Below, piece after piece: positions 19,362-29,861 of a DNA stretch of 41,118 nucleotides. The first letter of the stretch is position 1; each line of letters opens with the position of its first letter. Both the position numbers and the translations under genes were made by a program. The notes beneath the pieces were generated by a model that was given only the letters and a program-made list of their open reading frames with translations, was not told the DNA's origin and did no database searches. Origin of the DNA: Bacteroidetes bacterium HGW-Bacteroidetes-4 (GTDB lineage Bacteria > Bacteroidota > Bacteroidia > Bacteroidales > SZUA-534); contig PHDD01000034.1 of NCBI GenBank assembly GCA_002840905.1, forward strand, positions 1 to 41,118, given 5' to 3'.

Positions 19362-21470
19362 TTACAATAATTCTTTACGACCTTTAAATTCTTCCAACAC
19401 TTCCATTGCTATTCCTTTAGGTGTTTCCTGGTAGTGCGAAAATTCCATGGTTGAAGTAGCACGTCCTGAGGATAAACTCCGTAATACAGTTACGTAGCCA
19501 AACATTTCGGACAATGGAACTTTTGCTTTTATAACACGGGCTCCCATGCGGGCTTCCATTCCTTCAACCTGTCCACGACGACGGTTAAAATCACCAATAA
19601 CGTCACCCATGTATTCTTCAGGGGTAACTACCTCGATAGCCATGATGGGCTCCAAAAGAATGGGTTTTGCTTTGCTACAGGCAGCTTTGTAGGCCTGGCG
19701 GGCGGCAATCTCGAACGACAACTGATCAGAGTCTACTGCATGGAACGATCCGTCGAACAGTTCAACTTTGATGCTTTCCATGGCAAATCCGGCCAATGGT
19801 CCGTTTTTAAGAGCTTCTTTAAATCCTTTTTCAACAGAAGGTATGTATTCACGAGGAATGGTTCCTCCTTTGATTTGATCAACAAACTGAACACCGGTTA
19901 CTCCTGCATCGGCTGGTGAAACGCGAACATAAATGTCGGCAAATTTACCACGACCACCCGATTGTTTCTTAAATACCTCGCGGTGCTCAACAAGGGCAGT
20001 AATTGCTTCTTTGTAGGCAACCTGTGGTTTACCCTGGTTTACTTCCACTTTAAATTCACGGTTCAAACGGTCAACCAGAATCTCAAGGTGTAATTCACCC
20101 ATTCCGCTGATGATGGTTTGACCTGAATCGTGGTCGGTTCTTAACTGGAAGGTTGGATCTTCTTCGGCCAGTTTTGCCAAAGCCATATCCATTTTATCCA
20201 TATCTTTTTGCGTTTTAGGCTCAATGGCAACGCTAATTACCGGCTCAGGGAAGGTCATGCTCTCAAGAACAATGGGTTTGGTCTCAAGGCATAAAGTGTC
20301 ACCGGTGCGAATATCTTTAAATCCAACAGCTGCACAAATGTCACCTGCTTCAATTTCGTCTTTTGGATTTTGTTTGTTTGCGTGCATTTGATAAAGACGC
20401 GAGATGCGTTCTTTTTTACCGGTTCGCATATTTAAAACGCTTGAACCCGCTTCAAGTTTTCCACTATAAACACGGATAAATGCCAAACGACCTACGTAAG
20501 GATCGGTTGCAATTTTAAAGGCTAATCCTGCAAAAGGTTCGCTAACGCTGGGCTTGCGACTTTCTTCTTTATCGTTGTTGGGATTCACTCCAGTAACAGC
20601 TTCAATGTCAACCGGGCTGGGTAGGTAAGCAACCACCGCATCCAATAAACGTTGAACTCCTTTGTTTTTAAAGGCTGAACCACACAGCACGGGAACAATA
20701 ATCTGATCGACCGTAGCCTGACGAATTACTGCTTTGATTTCGTCAGCTGTAATTGAGTCGGGATCTTCAAAGAAACGTTCCAATAAAGTATCGTCTAATT
20801 CTGCAACGGATTCAATTAATTTGGCACGCCATTCAGCTACTGAATCTTTTAAGTCCTCAGGTATTTCGATGTACTCGTAACGGGTAATTTTCTCCTCATC
20901 GTCGAACCAAACAATCGCTTTGTTTTCGATAAGGTCAACTACTCCTCTAAAGTCGGCTTCAGAACCAATAGGAATCTGAAGTGGAATCGGGTTTGCGCTT
21001 AAACGCTCACGGATTTGCGTTACAACCGAAAAGAAATCGGCACCTACGCGGTCCATTTTATTTACAAAGGCAATCCGTGGAACTTTATATTTGTCGGCCT
21101 GACGCCAAACAGTTTCTGATTGGGGTTGAACTCCACCTACAGCGCAATATACAGCAACTGCTCCGTCCAAAACACGCAATGAGCGCTCTACTTCAACGGT
21201 AAAGTCAACGTGTCCCGGGGTGTCAATAATATTAATTTTATGTTCAACGTCCTGATATTTCCAAAAACAGGTGGTTGCAGCAGAAGTAATGGTAATACCC
21301 CTTTCCTGCTCCTGTACCATCCAGTCCATGGTAGCTGCTCCATCGTGTACTTCGCCAAGACGATGAGTCAGACCGGTGTAATAAAGGATACGCTCAGTTG
21401 TTGTGGTTTTACCCGCATCAATGTGAGCCATAATCCCAATATTTCTGGTTAATTTTAAATCTCTTGCCAT
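19362..21470 (-). CDS. fusA: Elongation factor G (canonical)
   Basis: EF-G drives translocation of tRNA and mRNA using GTP, and ribosome recycling with RRF. The 702-residue product carries all canonical GTPase motifs: AHIDAGKT (15-22), ERGIT in switch I, DTPGH with the catalytic His at 87, and NKMD (137-140). The later domains II-V are intact, with [25 protein letters not shown] and the C-terminal [13 protein letters not shown]. It follows rpsG by 37 bases. A divergent paralog with altered motifs lies at 22796-24952. Confidence 0.98.
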   Translation of the reverse strand: MARDLKLTRNIGIMAHIDAGKTTTTERILYYTGLTHRLGEVHDGAATMDWMVQEQERGITITSAATTCFWKYQDVEHKINIIDTPGHVDFTVEVERSLRVLDGAVAVYCAVGGVQPQSETVWRQADKYKVPRIAFVNKMDRVGADFFSVVTQIRERLSANPIPLQIPIGSEADFRGVVDLIENKAIVWFDDEEKITRYEYIEIPEDLKDSVAEWRAKLIESVAELDDTLLERFFEDPDSITADEIKAVIRQATVDQIIVPVLCGSAFKNKGVQRLLDAVVAYLPSPVDIEAVTGVNPNNDKEESRKPSVSEPFAGLAFKIATDPYVGRLAFIRVYSGKLEAGSSVLNMRTGKKERISRLYQMHANKQNPKDEIEAGDICAAVGFKDIRTGDTLCLETKPIVLESMTFPEPVISVAIEPKTQKDMDKMDMALAKLAEEDPTFQLRTDHDSGQTIISGMGELHLEILVDRLNREFKVEVNQGKPQVAYKEAITALVEHREVFKKQSGGRGKFADIYVRVSPADAGVTGVQFVDQIKGGTIPREYIPSVEKGFKEALKNGPLAGFAMESIKVELFDGSFHAVDSDQLSFEIAARQAYKAACSKAKPILLEPIMAIEVVTPEEYMGDVIGDFNRRRGQVEGMEARMGARVIKAKVPLSEMFGYVTVLRSLSSGRATSTMEFSHYQETPKGIAMEVLEEFKGRKELL

Positions 21471-21507
21471 ATTATAATTATATATCTATATGCGTTTACA
21501 GCATTTA

Positions 21508-21984
21508 TTAGAAACGGAAATGCGAAAACGCTTTATTAGCATCCGCCATGCGGTGTGTATCTTCTTTTTTCTTAAATGCACCACCCTCTTCGTTGTAGGC
21601 AGCCATAATTTCGGCAGAAAGCTTTTCAGCCATACTGCGTCCGCTGCGTTTACGTGAAAATGATATCATATTTTTTATACTGATAGAAACTTTACGAGAG
21701 TCTCTGATTTCCTGAGGAATCTGGAAAGTGGCACCACCCACCCTACGACTACGAACCTCAACCTGAGGAGTGATGTTCTGTAAGGCTTTTTTCCATACCT
21801 CCAAAGGAGAAACTTCGCTTTCTTTCATCTTTTTACCTATCATGTCTAATGCATCATAGAAGATATCATAAGCCACGTTTTTCTTTCCATCTACCATTAA
21901 ATCGTTAACAAAACGGGTAACCAGTACGTCGTTAAATTTTGGATCTGGTAATATAATCCGCTTTTTTGGTTTTGATTTTCTCAT
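21508..21984 (-). CDS. rpsG: 30S ribosomal protein S7
   Basis: S7 nucleates the 30S head and contacts the E site. The 158-residue product has [20 protein letters not shown], the signature [16 protein letters not shown] and the end [15 protein letters not shown]. It lies between rpsL and fusA, the normal str-operon order. Confidence 0.98.
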   Translation of the reverse strand: MRKSKPKKRIILPDPKFNDVLVTRFVNDLMVDGKKNVAYDIFYDALDMIGKKMKESEVSPLEVWKKALQNITPQVEVRSRRVGGATFQIPQEIRDSRKVSISIKNMISFSRKRSGRSMAEKLSAEIMAAYNEEGGAFKKKEDTHRMADANKAFSHFRF

Positions 21985-22005
21985 TGTTATTCAGTATAAA
22001 TTCGA

Positions 22006-22380
22006 TTATTTTTTTGGTTTTTTGGTACCATACTTCGAACGGCGTTGGGTACGACCCTCAACACCCGATGTATCTAAGGCACCTCTTACAATGTGATAAC
22101 GCACTCCCGGAAGGTCTTTAACCCTGCCCCCACGTATCAAAACAATAGAGTGTTCCTGTAGGTTGTGGCCTTCACCCGGAATGTAAGAGTTCACCTCTTT
22201 TCCATTGGTTAAACGAACCCTGGCTACCTTACGCATGGCCGAGTTGGGCTTTTTAGGCGTAGTGGTATACACACGGGTACAAACACCACGACGCTGTGGA
22301 CATGAGTCCAATGCAGGAGCTTTACTTTTCTTATTAATCTCAGTTCTCCCTTTTCTAACTAACTGTTGTATCGTTGGCAT
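22006..22380 (-). CDS. rpsL: 30S ribosomal protein S12
   Basis: S12 acts at the decoding centre. The 124-residue product keeps [20 protein letters not shown] and [14 protein letters not shown], so the lysines whose replacement gives streptomycin resistance are in the wild-type state. It is the first gene of the superoperon, with a well-formed Bacteroidota promoter about 45 bases upstream. Confidence 0.98.
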   Translation of the reverse strand: MPTIQQLVRKGRTEINKKSKAPALDSCPQRRGVCTRVYTTTPKKPNSAMRKVARVRLTNGKEVNSYIPGEGHNLQEHSIVLIRGGRVKDLPGVRYHIVRGALDTSGVEGRTQRRSKYGTKKPKK

Positions 22381-22423
22381 ATCTAAATAATTATATTACA
22401 TTTTATCCTACAAAATCGGTTCG

Positions 22424-22453
22424 CAAAGGTAAAAAAGTTTTTTTTTAATTCAA
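22424..22453 (-). promoter_or_regulatory. Promoter of the rpsL-to-rplQ superoperon
   Basis: On the minus strand TTG (22453-22451) is followed after 19 bases by TACCTTTG (22431-22424). This is a perfect -7 consensus TAnnTTTG with correct spacing to the -33 element, and it predicts a leader of about 35-40 bases before rpsL. Confidence 0.75.
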
Positions 22454-22704
22454 TAGGTGTATGTAAATATTTTGATTTTTAGGCAAAAAAGGATTTTCAA
22501 GCGCTAAATCAAGCCTTAGACCGCATATAAATATATCTCACAATTAAAATTTACAACTGCAAATTGAACAGATGAATACATGAAACAAAAAAAGAGAAAT
22601 TCAAAATTTTCTTTTTGTAAAATACCTCCTTGAAAAATGATCTCACACATATTATTATATGTATGCTTTCATTGGAGTAATTTTTCCTTTAAATGCGGCT
22701 ACAC

Positions 22705-22734
22705 TTGCAACTTATTAAAATATTACTAATTTTG
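22705..22734 (+). promoter_or_regulatory. Promoter of the second EF-G gene
   Basis: TTG (22705-22707), a 19-base spacer and TAATTTTG (22727-22734) match the Bacteroidota -33/-7 promoter, giving a leader of about 55 bases before the ATG at 22796. The two EF-G genes therefore have separate promoters and can be controlled separately. Confidence 0.75.
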
Positions 22735-22795
22735 AGCACCCTTGTCATTTTAGGATAAAAACGCAAACGATTGTTTAATTCAAATTATAAAACGA

Positions 22796-24952
22796 ATGAA
22801 AGTTTATCAACCGAACGAAATTAAGAATATTACCCTTATGGGAAGTGCAGGTTCGGGTAAAACCACCCTAGCCGAAGCCATGATGTTCGAAGGAGGTTTA
22901 ATTAACCGCAGAGGCGATATTGAGAGTAAAAACACCGTTTCAGATTACCATCGAATCGAACATGAGCAGCAACGTTCGTTATACTCAACGGTGCTCCATG
23001 TGGAATTCAATAATAAAAAACTAAATATTATTGATACTCCGGGACTTGATGATTTTGTTGGTGGGGTTATTTCGTCGCTGGCGGTTACCGATTCGGCTAT
23101 CATGAATATCAACGCCACACAGGGTGTTGAAGTGGGTACCCAAATATTGGCCCGTCATGCAAAACGTTTGAATGTAGCCTTGCTGATTGCTATAAACCAG
23201 CTCGATCAGGAAAAAGCAAACTTTGAAAAAGCCGTTGATGATTTAAAAGGTTTGTTTGGATCAAAGCTTGTTTTAATTCAATATCCGGTAAATGCAGGAT
23301 CGGGGTTTAATGCCGTGGTGGATGTATTAAAGATGAAAATGTATAAATGGGGTCCCGATGGTGGAGTACCTGAAGTATTGGAAATTCCTGCCGATGAAAA
23401 AGAAAAAGCGGATGAATTACACAATACGCTGGTTGAATCGGCTGCTGAAAACGATGACAGCCTGATGGAACTTTTCTTTGAAAAAGGTTCACTTTCGGAA
23501 GACCAAATGCGCGAAGGTATTCGCTGTGGTATTAAAAAACGCACCCTTTTCCCGTTATTCTGTGTGTCAGGTAAAAAAGACATGGGCGTTCGCCGTATGA
23601 TGGAATTTGTGGGCAATGTTGCTCCGGCTCCCAACGAGATGACCGGAATGAAAAACAGCAAAGACCAGGAAATTATTTGCGACCCTTCGGGCAAAACCGC
23701 TTTGTTTGTATTCAAAACATCGGTTGAGGAACACCTGGGCGAAGTTCTGTTCTTTAAAGTAATGTCGGGTAAAGTTACCGAAGCCATGGACCTTATCAAC
23801 TCAAAAAAAGGAGCTAAAGAACGGATTTCACAACTGTTTGCTGTTGCCGGCAAAAACCGAATAAAACTATCTGAGATGGTTGCCGGTGATATTGGTGCTA
23901 CTGTTAAACTAAAAGAAACCAAAACCAATCATACCTTAAGCGAAAAAGATTTTGGTCCCGCTTTTCCAGCCATCTCTTTCCCCGATCCAAAATTCCGAAC
24001 AGCTATTAAAGCCGTGAGTGAATCGGACGACGAAAAACTGGGTGAATTGTTAAACCGGATGCACGAAGAAGATCCTACCATTATTATAGAGTATTCAAAA
24101 GAGTTAAAACAAATTATTGTACACGGACAAGGAGAATTCCATTTAAATACTATGCGCTGGCAATTAACCAACCTGCATAAAATTGAAACCGAATTCCTAA
24201 ATCCAAAAATTCCTTACCGTGAAACCATTACCAAACCTGCTCAAGCCGATTACCGCCACAAAAAACAATCGGGTGGTGCCGGACAGTTTGGCGAGGTGCA
24301 CATGATTATTGAACCGTATCTGCAAGACGTTCCACCTCCAACCTCGTTTAGAATTGACAATAAGGAATATACCCTTTCTATTCGTGGAACCGATGAACAA
24401 CAGTTATCGTGGGGTGGTAAACTGGTTTTCCATAACTGTATTGTGGGTGGTTCTATCGATGCCCGTTTCCATCCGGCTATTTTGAAAGGAATCATGGAAA
24501 AGATGGAAGAAGGTCCGCTTACCGGTTCCTATGCCCGCGACATCAGGGTATTTATTTATGATGGTAAGATGCACCCGGTCGATTCAAACGAGATTTCGTT
24601 CAAGCTTGCAGGCCGCAATGCATTTAGCCAGGCCTTTAAAAAAGCCGCCCCAAAAATTATGGAACCCATTTATGATGTTGAAGTTCTGGTTCCTGCCGAT
24701 TATATGGGCGATGTAATGAGCGATTTGCAAGGCCGCCGGGCCATGATAGCCGGTATGAGCAGCGAATCGGGCTACGAAAAACTATCGGCCCGTGTACCAT
24801 TGGCTGAACTGAATAAATACTCGACTACTTTAAGTTCATTAACCTCGGGTAGTGCTACTTATACCATGAAGTTCTCAGAATATGCTCCAGTACCGGGCGA
24901 TGTTCAGGAAAAACTGCTGAAAGCATACGAAGAAGAATCAAAAGAAGAATAA
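22796..24952 (+). CDS. EF-G paralog with altered GTPase motifs (EF-G2 type)
   Basis: The 718-residue product has the full EF-G architecture, including the domain III-V segments (RHKKQSGGAGQFGEVHMII, LQGRRAMIAGMSSESGYEKL). Its G domain is divergent. The P loop is GSAGSGKTT (16-24). The switch I motif ERGIT is replaced by QQRSLYST. DTPGH is DTPGL, with Leu 84 where the catalytic His belongs, and NKMD is NQLD (134-137). In Bacteroides thetaiotaomicron an EF-G2 paralog is reported to translocate without GTP hydrolysis and to act during carbon limitation. By analogy this may be the same protein (inference). It has its own promoter, divergent from rpsL, and ends at a strong terminator. The orthology is not proven here. 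Confidence 0.9.
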   Translation: MKVYQPNEIKNITLMGSAGSGKTTLAEAMMFEGGLINRRGDIESKNTVSDYHRIEHEQQRSLYSTVLHVEFNNKKLNIIDTPGLDDFVGGVISSLAVTDSAIMNINATQGVEVGTQILARHAKRLNVALLIAINQLDQEKANFEKAVDDLKGLFGSKLVLIQYPVNAGSGFNAVVDVLKMKMYKWGPDGGVPEVLEIPADEKEKADELHNTLVESAAENDDSLMELFFEKGSLSEDQMREGIRCGIKKRTLFPLFCVSGKKDMGVRRMMEFVGNVAPAPNEMTGMKNSKDQEIICDPSGKTALFVFKTSVEEHLGEVLFFKVMSGKVTEAMDLINSKKGAKERISQLFAVAGKNRIKLSEMVAGDIGATVKLKETKTNHTLSEKDFGPAFPAISFPDPKFRTAIKAVSESDDEKLGELLNRMHEEDPTIIIEYSKELKQIIVHGQGEFHLNTMRWQLTNLHKIETEFLNPKIPYRETITKPAQADYRHKKQSGGAGQFGEVHMIIEPYLQDVPPPTSFRIDNKEYTLSIRGTDEQQLSWGGKLVFHNCIVGGSIDARFHPAILKGIMEKMEEGPLTGSYARDIRVFIYDGKMHPVDSNEISFKLAGRNAFSQAFKKAAPKIMEPIYDVEVLVPADYMGDVMSDLQGRRAMIAGMSSESGYEKLSARVPLAELNKYSTTLSSLTSGSATYTMKFSEYAPVPGDVQEKLLKAYEEESKEE

Positions 24953-24972
24953 TTCTTTAACCAATAATCACT

Positions 24973-25002
24973 AAAAAACGCCCCACTGTTGGGGCGTTTT
25001 TT
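24973..25002. terminator. Bidirectional terminator after the second EF-G gene
   Basis: A perfect 13-bp stem (AAAAAACGCCCCA / TGGGGCGTTTTTT) with loop CTGT lies between convergent genes. It touches the stop codon of the DUF1207 gene at 25001-25003. Confidence 0.9.
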
Positions 25003-25846
25003 ATATTAAAAGGTGACTACTTAACCCAATCCAATAGACTTTCCCGTAATCGAGGGTACTGTAGGGCATATGTCCAAAGTATCCATCTAAAGAAAATCCC
25101 AACTGTTGTTTGTTCTGGGCTTTGAATACTATGCCCGTTCCCCAATGAATATCTGGAATAAAATTGTTTTGATGGTATATTTTTGCATCAAAGCCAAAAA
25201 CCCAGTCGATGGATTGCGTCCATGAGGTTTTACCTTGCAGGCCTATTTCGGCCATGAAGCGCTTGCGAAAAGCATGGGGAGTAATAACCCCGCCCAATCC
25301 GGCATAGTATTCTATGGTTTGATGGCTATACATATATAATATATCTACCTGTTCGTAATTAACGGTTTTGTTATTCAGCACTAAGGCCTCATTGCGCAAC
25401 AGGTAATCATCGCCTAAATGAGATGATATATGAAAAACCTGCAACCGTAGCGCATGATTGGATTTTCTCAAACTAAAAAATCCACTGGCTTTATAGTCGG
25501 TATTGAGCAATCCTCCACGCAAAGTATGGGCATCGTATTTTATCACCTCAAATTGGGTGTACGAAGCCGCACCAAGTGCCAATTCGTAATCAAGATCAAC
25601 TAATTTTCCCTGAACAAATACTTTCTGTAAACCCAGGTTAACAGGAAGGTAAGCCCCCTGGTAAGTCTGATTTTCACTGTTTAAATAAAATAACCCGGCA
25701 TAAGTTTGAGTTTCAAGTAAATCGAAGCTTAAGCGTGGAAAAACTCTTGAATCGGGAAACCAACGGAATTGCTTTTCCTGAGCACAAAGCAGCGAAGCAT
25801 AGCCACCCATTAAAACAAAACATAGGATGCGTAAAGGCCTTTGCAT
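25001..25846 (-). CDS. DUF1207-family secreted protein
   Basis: The 281-residue product has a signal peptide (residues 1-22, cleavage likely near LLCAQ). The rest is beta-rich with alternating hydrophobic residues and ends in SSHLLI, which suggests a small outer-membrane barrel. The segment HISSHLGDDYLLRNE matches the HxSSHLGDExL signature I associate with DUF1207 proteins. No biochemical role is established for that family. It stands alone between the terminator of the second EF-G gene and the terminator of pntB. A lipid A deacylase-like barrel was considered but not supported by a recognisable catalytic motif. Confidence 0.7.
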   Translation of the reverse strand: MQRPLRILCFVLMGGYASLLCAQEKQFRWFPDSRVFPRLSFDLLETQTYAGLFYLNSENQTYQGAYLPVNLGLQKVFVQGKLVDLDYELALGAASYTQFEVIKYDAHTLRGGLLNTDYKASGFFSLRKSNHALRLQVFHISSHLGDDYLLRNEALVLNNKTVNYEQVDILYMYSHQTIEYYAGLGGVITPHAFRKRFMAEIGLQGKTSWTQSIDWVFGFDAKIYHQNNFIPDIHWGTGIVFKAQNKQQLGFSLDGYFGHMPYSTLDYGKVYWIGLSSHLLI

Positions 25847-25904
25847 AAATAAGGAGTTTGCTTTCGTAATAATATAGTTAATACCTTATTCTTTTAACAA
25901 AAAA

Positions 25905-25933
25905 AGCAGTTATCGTTACGTACGATAACTGCT
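25905..25933 (-). terminator. Terminator of pntAB
   Basis: A perfect 12-bp stem (AGCAGTTATCGT / ACGATAACTGCT) with a 5-base loop starts 20 bases beyond the pntB stop codon. On the minus strand it is followed by a run of seven T. Confidence 0.88.
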
Positions 25934-25952
25934 ATCTGCAACATTTACTTTC

Positions 25953-27347
25953 TTACAAAGATCTTAATTCACTGACCAAACTGTTTACCGATTCTTTGGC
26001 ATCGCCATACAACATGTCGGTATTTTCTTTGTAGAACAGGGGATTCTCAATTCCTGCATAGCCGGCAGCCATAGAGCGCTTCATAACAATTACCTTTTTA
26101 GCATTCCAAACTTCAATTACCGGCATACCATAAATTGGGCTCCCTTCGTCTTCAAGTGCGGCCGGGTTCACAATATCATTGGCTCCAATAACCATCACTA
26201 CATCGGTTTGAGGCAGATCGGGGTTTATTTCATCCATCTCGAGCACAATATCGTAAGGTACGCTGGCTTCAGCCAACAATACGTTCATGTGCCCGGGCAA
26301 ACGACCGGCAACCGGATGAATTCCAAAACGAACATCTTTTCCCTCGGCCTTAAGCATCTGAACCATTTCATATATGGGATACTGAGCCTTGGCAACAGCC
26401 ATTCCGTAACCGGGTACAATAACCACCGATTTGGCATCCTGCAACATCTGGGCTACTTCAGCATGATTGGCCGAAGTAACTTCGCCTTCCATAGCTTTTG
26501 AACTGGTGGTAGCATTTCCAAAACCACCAAATATGACCGAGAGGAACGAACGGTTCATGGCCTCACACATAATGATGGATAGGATAGCTCCTGAGCTTCC
26601 TACCAAAGCACCGGTTATTATCAACAAATCGTTTCCTAACATAAAACCGGCAGCGGCAGCGGCCCAACCCGAATAGGAGTTGAGCATCGAAACTACCACT
26701 GGCATATCGGCACCACCAATGGCCATTACTAACATTACACCAATAAACGAAGCAATAGCAGTCATTGCAATCAATTCGGTTAAGGCATCGGTTCCGGGAG
26801 CCATACCGAACCGGATTCCCAGATAAACTGAGATAAGCACCAGTATAATATTCACAGCATGGCGACCTTTATAAGCTAAAGCTTTGCTGGTTATTCTTCC
26901 TTCGAGCTTTCCCCAGGCAATAATGGAACCGGTAAAGGTTATGGCTCCGATAAATACTCCGATAAACACCTCAACCAGGTGTATGGTGTGCTCCGAACCG
27001 GGCAGTGAATGGGTGTTGGGGTCGAGGTACGAACCAAAACCGACCAATACCGCAGCCAAGCCCACAAAACTGTGTAGTATAGCCACCAACTGGGGCATCG
27101 AAGTCATTTCAACTTTACGTGCTACTATAATTCCTATTACTGATGCCAGGGCTAAAGCAATAATAATGTAAGCGTGTCCCTGAACTTCCGCTCCCAGTAC
27201 CGTAGATAAAATGGCAATGGCCATTCCCACAATTCCAAATATAACGCCTCGTTTTGCCGATGCTTGCGATGACAAGCCTCCCAAGCTTAAAATAAAAAGT
27301 ATGCTGGCAAATAAATAGGCTGCTGTTTGTATTCCTGTAGCTATCAT
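25953..27347 (-). CDS. pntB: NAD(P) transhydrogenase subunit beta
   Basis: With PntA it forms the inner-membrane, proton-driven transhydrogenase that makes NADPH from NADH. The 464-residue product has about nine membrane segments in residues 1-270. The C-terminal NADP-binding domain shows [36 protein letters not shown] and [14 protein letters not shown]. It starts 3 bases after the pntA stop codon, so the pair is one operon, ended by the hairpin at 25905-25933. Confidence 0.97.
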   Translation of the reverse strand: MIATGIQTAAYLFASILFILSLGGLSSQASAKRGVIFGIVGMAIAILSTVLGAEVQGHAYIIIALALASVIGIIVARKVEMTSMPQLVAILHSFVGLAAVLVGFGSYLDPNTHSLPGSEHTIHLVEVFIGVFIGAITFTGSIIAWGKLEGRITSKALAYKGRHAVNIILVLISVYLGIRFGMAPGTDALTELIAMTAIASFIGVMLVMAIGGADMPVVVSMLNSYSGWAAAAAGFMLGNDLLIITGALVGSSGAILSIIMCEAMNRSFLSVIFGGFGNATTSSKAMEGEVTSANHAEVAQMLQDAKSVVIVPGYGMAVAKAQYPIYEMVQMLKAEGKDVRFGIHPVAGRLPGHMNVLLAEASVPYDIVLEMDEINPDLPQTDVVMVIGANDIVNPAALEDEGSPIYGMPVIEVWNAKKVIVMKRSMAAGYAGIENPLFYKENTDMLYGDAKESVNSLVSELRSL

Positions 27348-27350
27348 CTT

Positions 27351-28889
27351 TTATTTTCTAAACATTTTTAACATCCGGTGGGTAACAAAAAATCCGCCCA
27401 CAATATTTATACTCGCAACAAAAACGGCAATAAAGGCCAGAATGGTCATCGGGTTCGACCAATCGGTCTGCATCTGTAATAGCCCACCAATTATAATGAT
27501 TCCGCTAATGGCATTGGTAACCGCCATTAAAGGTGTATGCAAGGCGTGGGTAACATTCCAGATAACCTGCCAACCCACAAAAACAGCCAGAACAAACACA
27601 CTAAAATGACCCATAAAATCGGAAGGTGCTACCTGCCCCATACCCACTAAAAGCAAACCTACCACTACCAGCCCAATGGCCGATGAGCGGGCTTTCTTTT
27701 TAGCTTTTTGTTCGGCTTTGGCTTTTTTAAGTGCCTGGGTATCCTCAACTGTAGCTTTGGGCTTTGCCGGACTTACCGGAAGTGGTTCCGGTGGCCAGTT
27801 AATGGTTCCGTTATAGGTTACCATGGCACGTTTTACCACGTCGTCGTCCATATCAATTTTAAAATTTTCGGCTTTGCCCATATCGTCCAACAGGTGACAC
27901 AGGTTGTTTCCGTATAACTGACTGGCCTGGCTGGGCAATTGACTCACCTTGCCCAAAATGGTTACCCCATTTTCGGTTGTATATATTTCGTTGGGTTTTG
28001 TTAGTACACAGTTTCCTCCGGTTGATGCGGCCAAATCGACAATTACCGAACCGGGTTTCATGGCGGCTATGTGGTCTTCAAGAATTAATTTGGGCGCTTC
28101 CCTTCCGGGTATTTGTGCGGTAGTAATTATTATATCAACTTCTCCGGCTTGTTTTTTAAATAAGGCCATTTCGGCATCAATAAAAGCCTGGCTCATTACT
28201 TTGGAATATCCCGAATCGGTAGAACCGTCTTCTTCAATATCGACGGTAAGGAATTCGGCCCCCATGCTGGCAATTTGTTCTGCCACCTCCTTACGGGTGT
28301 CGAATGCTCTGACAATAGCTCCCAACGAGTGTGCCGCGCCAATAGCTGCCAAACCGGCCACTCCGGCTCCAATGACCAATACTTTTGCGGGTTCAACCTT
28401 ACCGGCTGCGGTAATCTGACCATTTAAAAAGCGGCCAAAATGGTTGGCCCCTTCAATAACAGACCTGTATCCGGCTATATTTGCCATCGACGAAAGCACA
28501 TCCATCTTTTGTGCCCGCGAAATACGGGGAATGGCATCCATGGCAATGGCATTGATTTTTTTCTCCGCCAGTATTTTAAGTAAATCTTTGTTTTGAGCAG
28601 GCCACAAATAACTCAAGGTTACTGTTCCTTCATTCATCAAAGCTATTTCTTCCTGGGTAGGAGCCTGAACTTTTAAAATAATGTTGGCACTTTGATACAG
28701 CTCTTTGGCTGAACCGACCAACTTTGCACCCATATTGGTGAAGGTAGCATCGGCATAGTTTGAACGTTCTCCGGCTCCTTTTTCAATAAGCACTTCGAAG
28801 CCCTGTTTGATAAGTCGTGTTACCGTTTTTGGCGTAGCGGCCACCCGCAACTCCTCTGGCATCAACTCTTTTGGAATCCCTACTATCAT
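27351..28889 (-). CDS. pntA: NAD(P) transhydrogenase subunit alpha (fused form)
   Basis: This is the NAD(H)-binding half of the transhydrogenase, with the soluble domain (residues ~1-375) and a C-terminal block of four membrane helices in one chain, as in E. coli. In many bacteria these are two proteins. The Rossmann motif [20 protein letters not shown] and the loop [11 protein letters not shown] are intact. I place the start at ATG 28889 (MIVGIPKEL), where homology begins. An ATG ten codons upstream (28919) is possible, but TAGTTTTG at 28932-28925 matches a -7 element, and transcription from it would begin about there. A Lys/Ala-rich linker (around residues 380-400) joins the two parts. Confidence 0.95.
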   Translation of the reverse strand: MIVGIPKELMPEELRVAATPKTVTRLIKQGFEVLIEKGAGERSNYADATFTNMGAKLVGSAKELYQSANIILKVQAPTQEEIALMNEGTVTLSYLWPAQNKDLLKILAEKKINAIAMDAIPRISRAQKMDVLSSMANIAGYRSVIEGANHFGRFLNGQITAAGKVEPAKVLVIGAGVAGLAAIGAAHSLGAIVRAFDTRKEVAEQIASMGAEFLTVDIEEDGSTDSGYSKVMSQAFIDAEMALFKKQAGEVDIIITTAQIPGREAPKLILEDHIAAMKPGSVIVDLAASTGGNCVLTKPNEIYTTENGVTILGKVSQLPSQASQLYGNNLCHLLDDMGKAENFKIDMDDDVVKRAMVTYNGTINWPPEPLPVSPAKPKATVEDTQALKKAKAEQKAKKKARSSAIGLVVVGLLLVGMGQVAPSDFMGHFSVFVLAVFVGWQVIWNVTHALHTPLMAVTNAISGIIIIGGLLQMQTDWSNPMTILAFIAVFVASINIVGGFFVTHRMLKMFRK

Positions 28890-29024
28890 ATATGTTTCAA
28901 TTTTGATATTCTGGTGCAATAAAGCAAAACTATGTGTATTACTTCCTGTTTTTGTTGCTATTTTTCAACATAAAAGTTTTATCATCAGCCTTTCGTCCCA
29001 ATTGTTGGAAACTGATTCAAAGAC

Positions 29025-29657
29025 CTACAAAAAAAAGAACTTAATTACCGCCAGTATCGAAAGAAAAACAATGATAACGCCACTGGCCCGGTTTAATATA
29101 AAGATGTTGCGTAAACGAAACCGTTTTCTGAAAATATTTACAATATAGGTAAGCGCAAACCACCATAGTGATGCCCCGGCAAATATTCCGGCTACCAATA
29201 AGAGGTTGTTCCGTTGTCCCTCGATTTGTGTAAGCAGGCCCAACATGGTAAAGGCGGCCCCAAAAAAGATGATGGTAAGTGGATTTGAGATGGTGAGAAA
29301 GAATACGGAAATGTAGTCGCGAACCGCACTCATTTTTTTGCTGCTGGTACGATGGTAACGGTATTGTTTTACCGGATTGTTAAATATCATGCGAAAACCC
29401 AGAAAAATAAGTACCATGATACCTATTACCTGAAAAAGCTCCTGATTTTTACTTAAAAAATTGGTGATGAAGGTAACACCAAAAGCCGCCAGAATAGCAT
29501 AAACCGTATCGGCAGTTGCTGCTCCCAGGCCCGATAAAAAACCTATTGCCCGACCTTTATTTACCGTTTTTTGTACACACAAAACACCAATAGGCCCCAT
29601 GGGAGCCGACACAATGATACCAACCAATAAACCTTTTAGGAAAAATTCAATATTCAT
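29025..29657 (-). CDS. LysE-family exporter
   Basis: The 210-residue product has about six hydrophobic segments and the LysE/RhtB-family start: LLVGIIVSAPMGPIGVLCVQ, with the PxGP-like turn, then GFLSGLGAATADTVYA. ISNPLTIIFFGAAF is the second family hallmark. These proteins export amino acids or related small molecules from the cytoplasm. The substrate cannot be told from sequence. TACTTTTG on the minus strand (29703-29696) matches the -7 consensus and would give a leader of about 33 bases. It precedes pntA by 105 bases but probably forms its own unit. Confidence 0.85.
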   Translation of the reverse strand: MNIEFFLKGLLVGIIVSAPMGPIGVLCVQKTVNKGRAIGFLSGLGAATADTVYAILAAFGVTFITNFLSKNQELFQVIGIMVLIFLGFRMIFNNPVKQYRYHRTSSKKMSAVRDYISVFFLTISNPLTIIFFGAAFTMLGLLTQIEGQRNNLLLVAGIFAGASLWWFALTYIVNIFRKRFRLRNIFILNRASGVIIVFLSILAVIKFFFL

Positions 29658-29861
29658 TCCAAACGACGAATCCAGTATTACTTTAACACAAAGGCCAAAA
29701 GTATAAATTTTTATTAAAAAAACGTCGCTATAATGCCTTAATCAACTTTTGAAATTAAAAAAAATGTATTCAACCAATAATATTGATAAGCTTGATTGAT
29801 TTATAGTTAGTAAAACAGGGGAACTTGTTTTAAAAGTTAAAAGCAGCAAGCCATTGTAAAC

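Larger units (their letters stand above)
22381..22795. other. Divergent intergenic region between rpsL and the second EF-G gene
   Basis: This 415-base AT-rich region has no gene. It holds two back-to-back promoters (listed separately), a T-rich tract at 22437-22446, and a 16-base palindrome (ACATAT TATT ATATGT, 22647-22662) about 86 bases upstream of the predicted start of the second EF-G gene. The palindrome could be a regulator site, but I cannot name the regulator. Confidence 0.6.

Noticed and set aside
23278-23928. 216-codon minus-strand frame opposite the second EF-G gene
   Set aside because: Antisense shadow; composition is Ser/Phe-rich and the plus-strand EF-G homology is continuous through it.
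25001-25846. Lipid A 3-O-deacylase (PagL-like)
   Set aside because: Similar size and beta-rich barrel character, but no His-Ser-Glu catalytic pattern could be placed; the DUF1207-like signature fits better.
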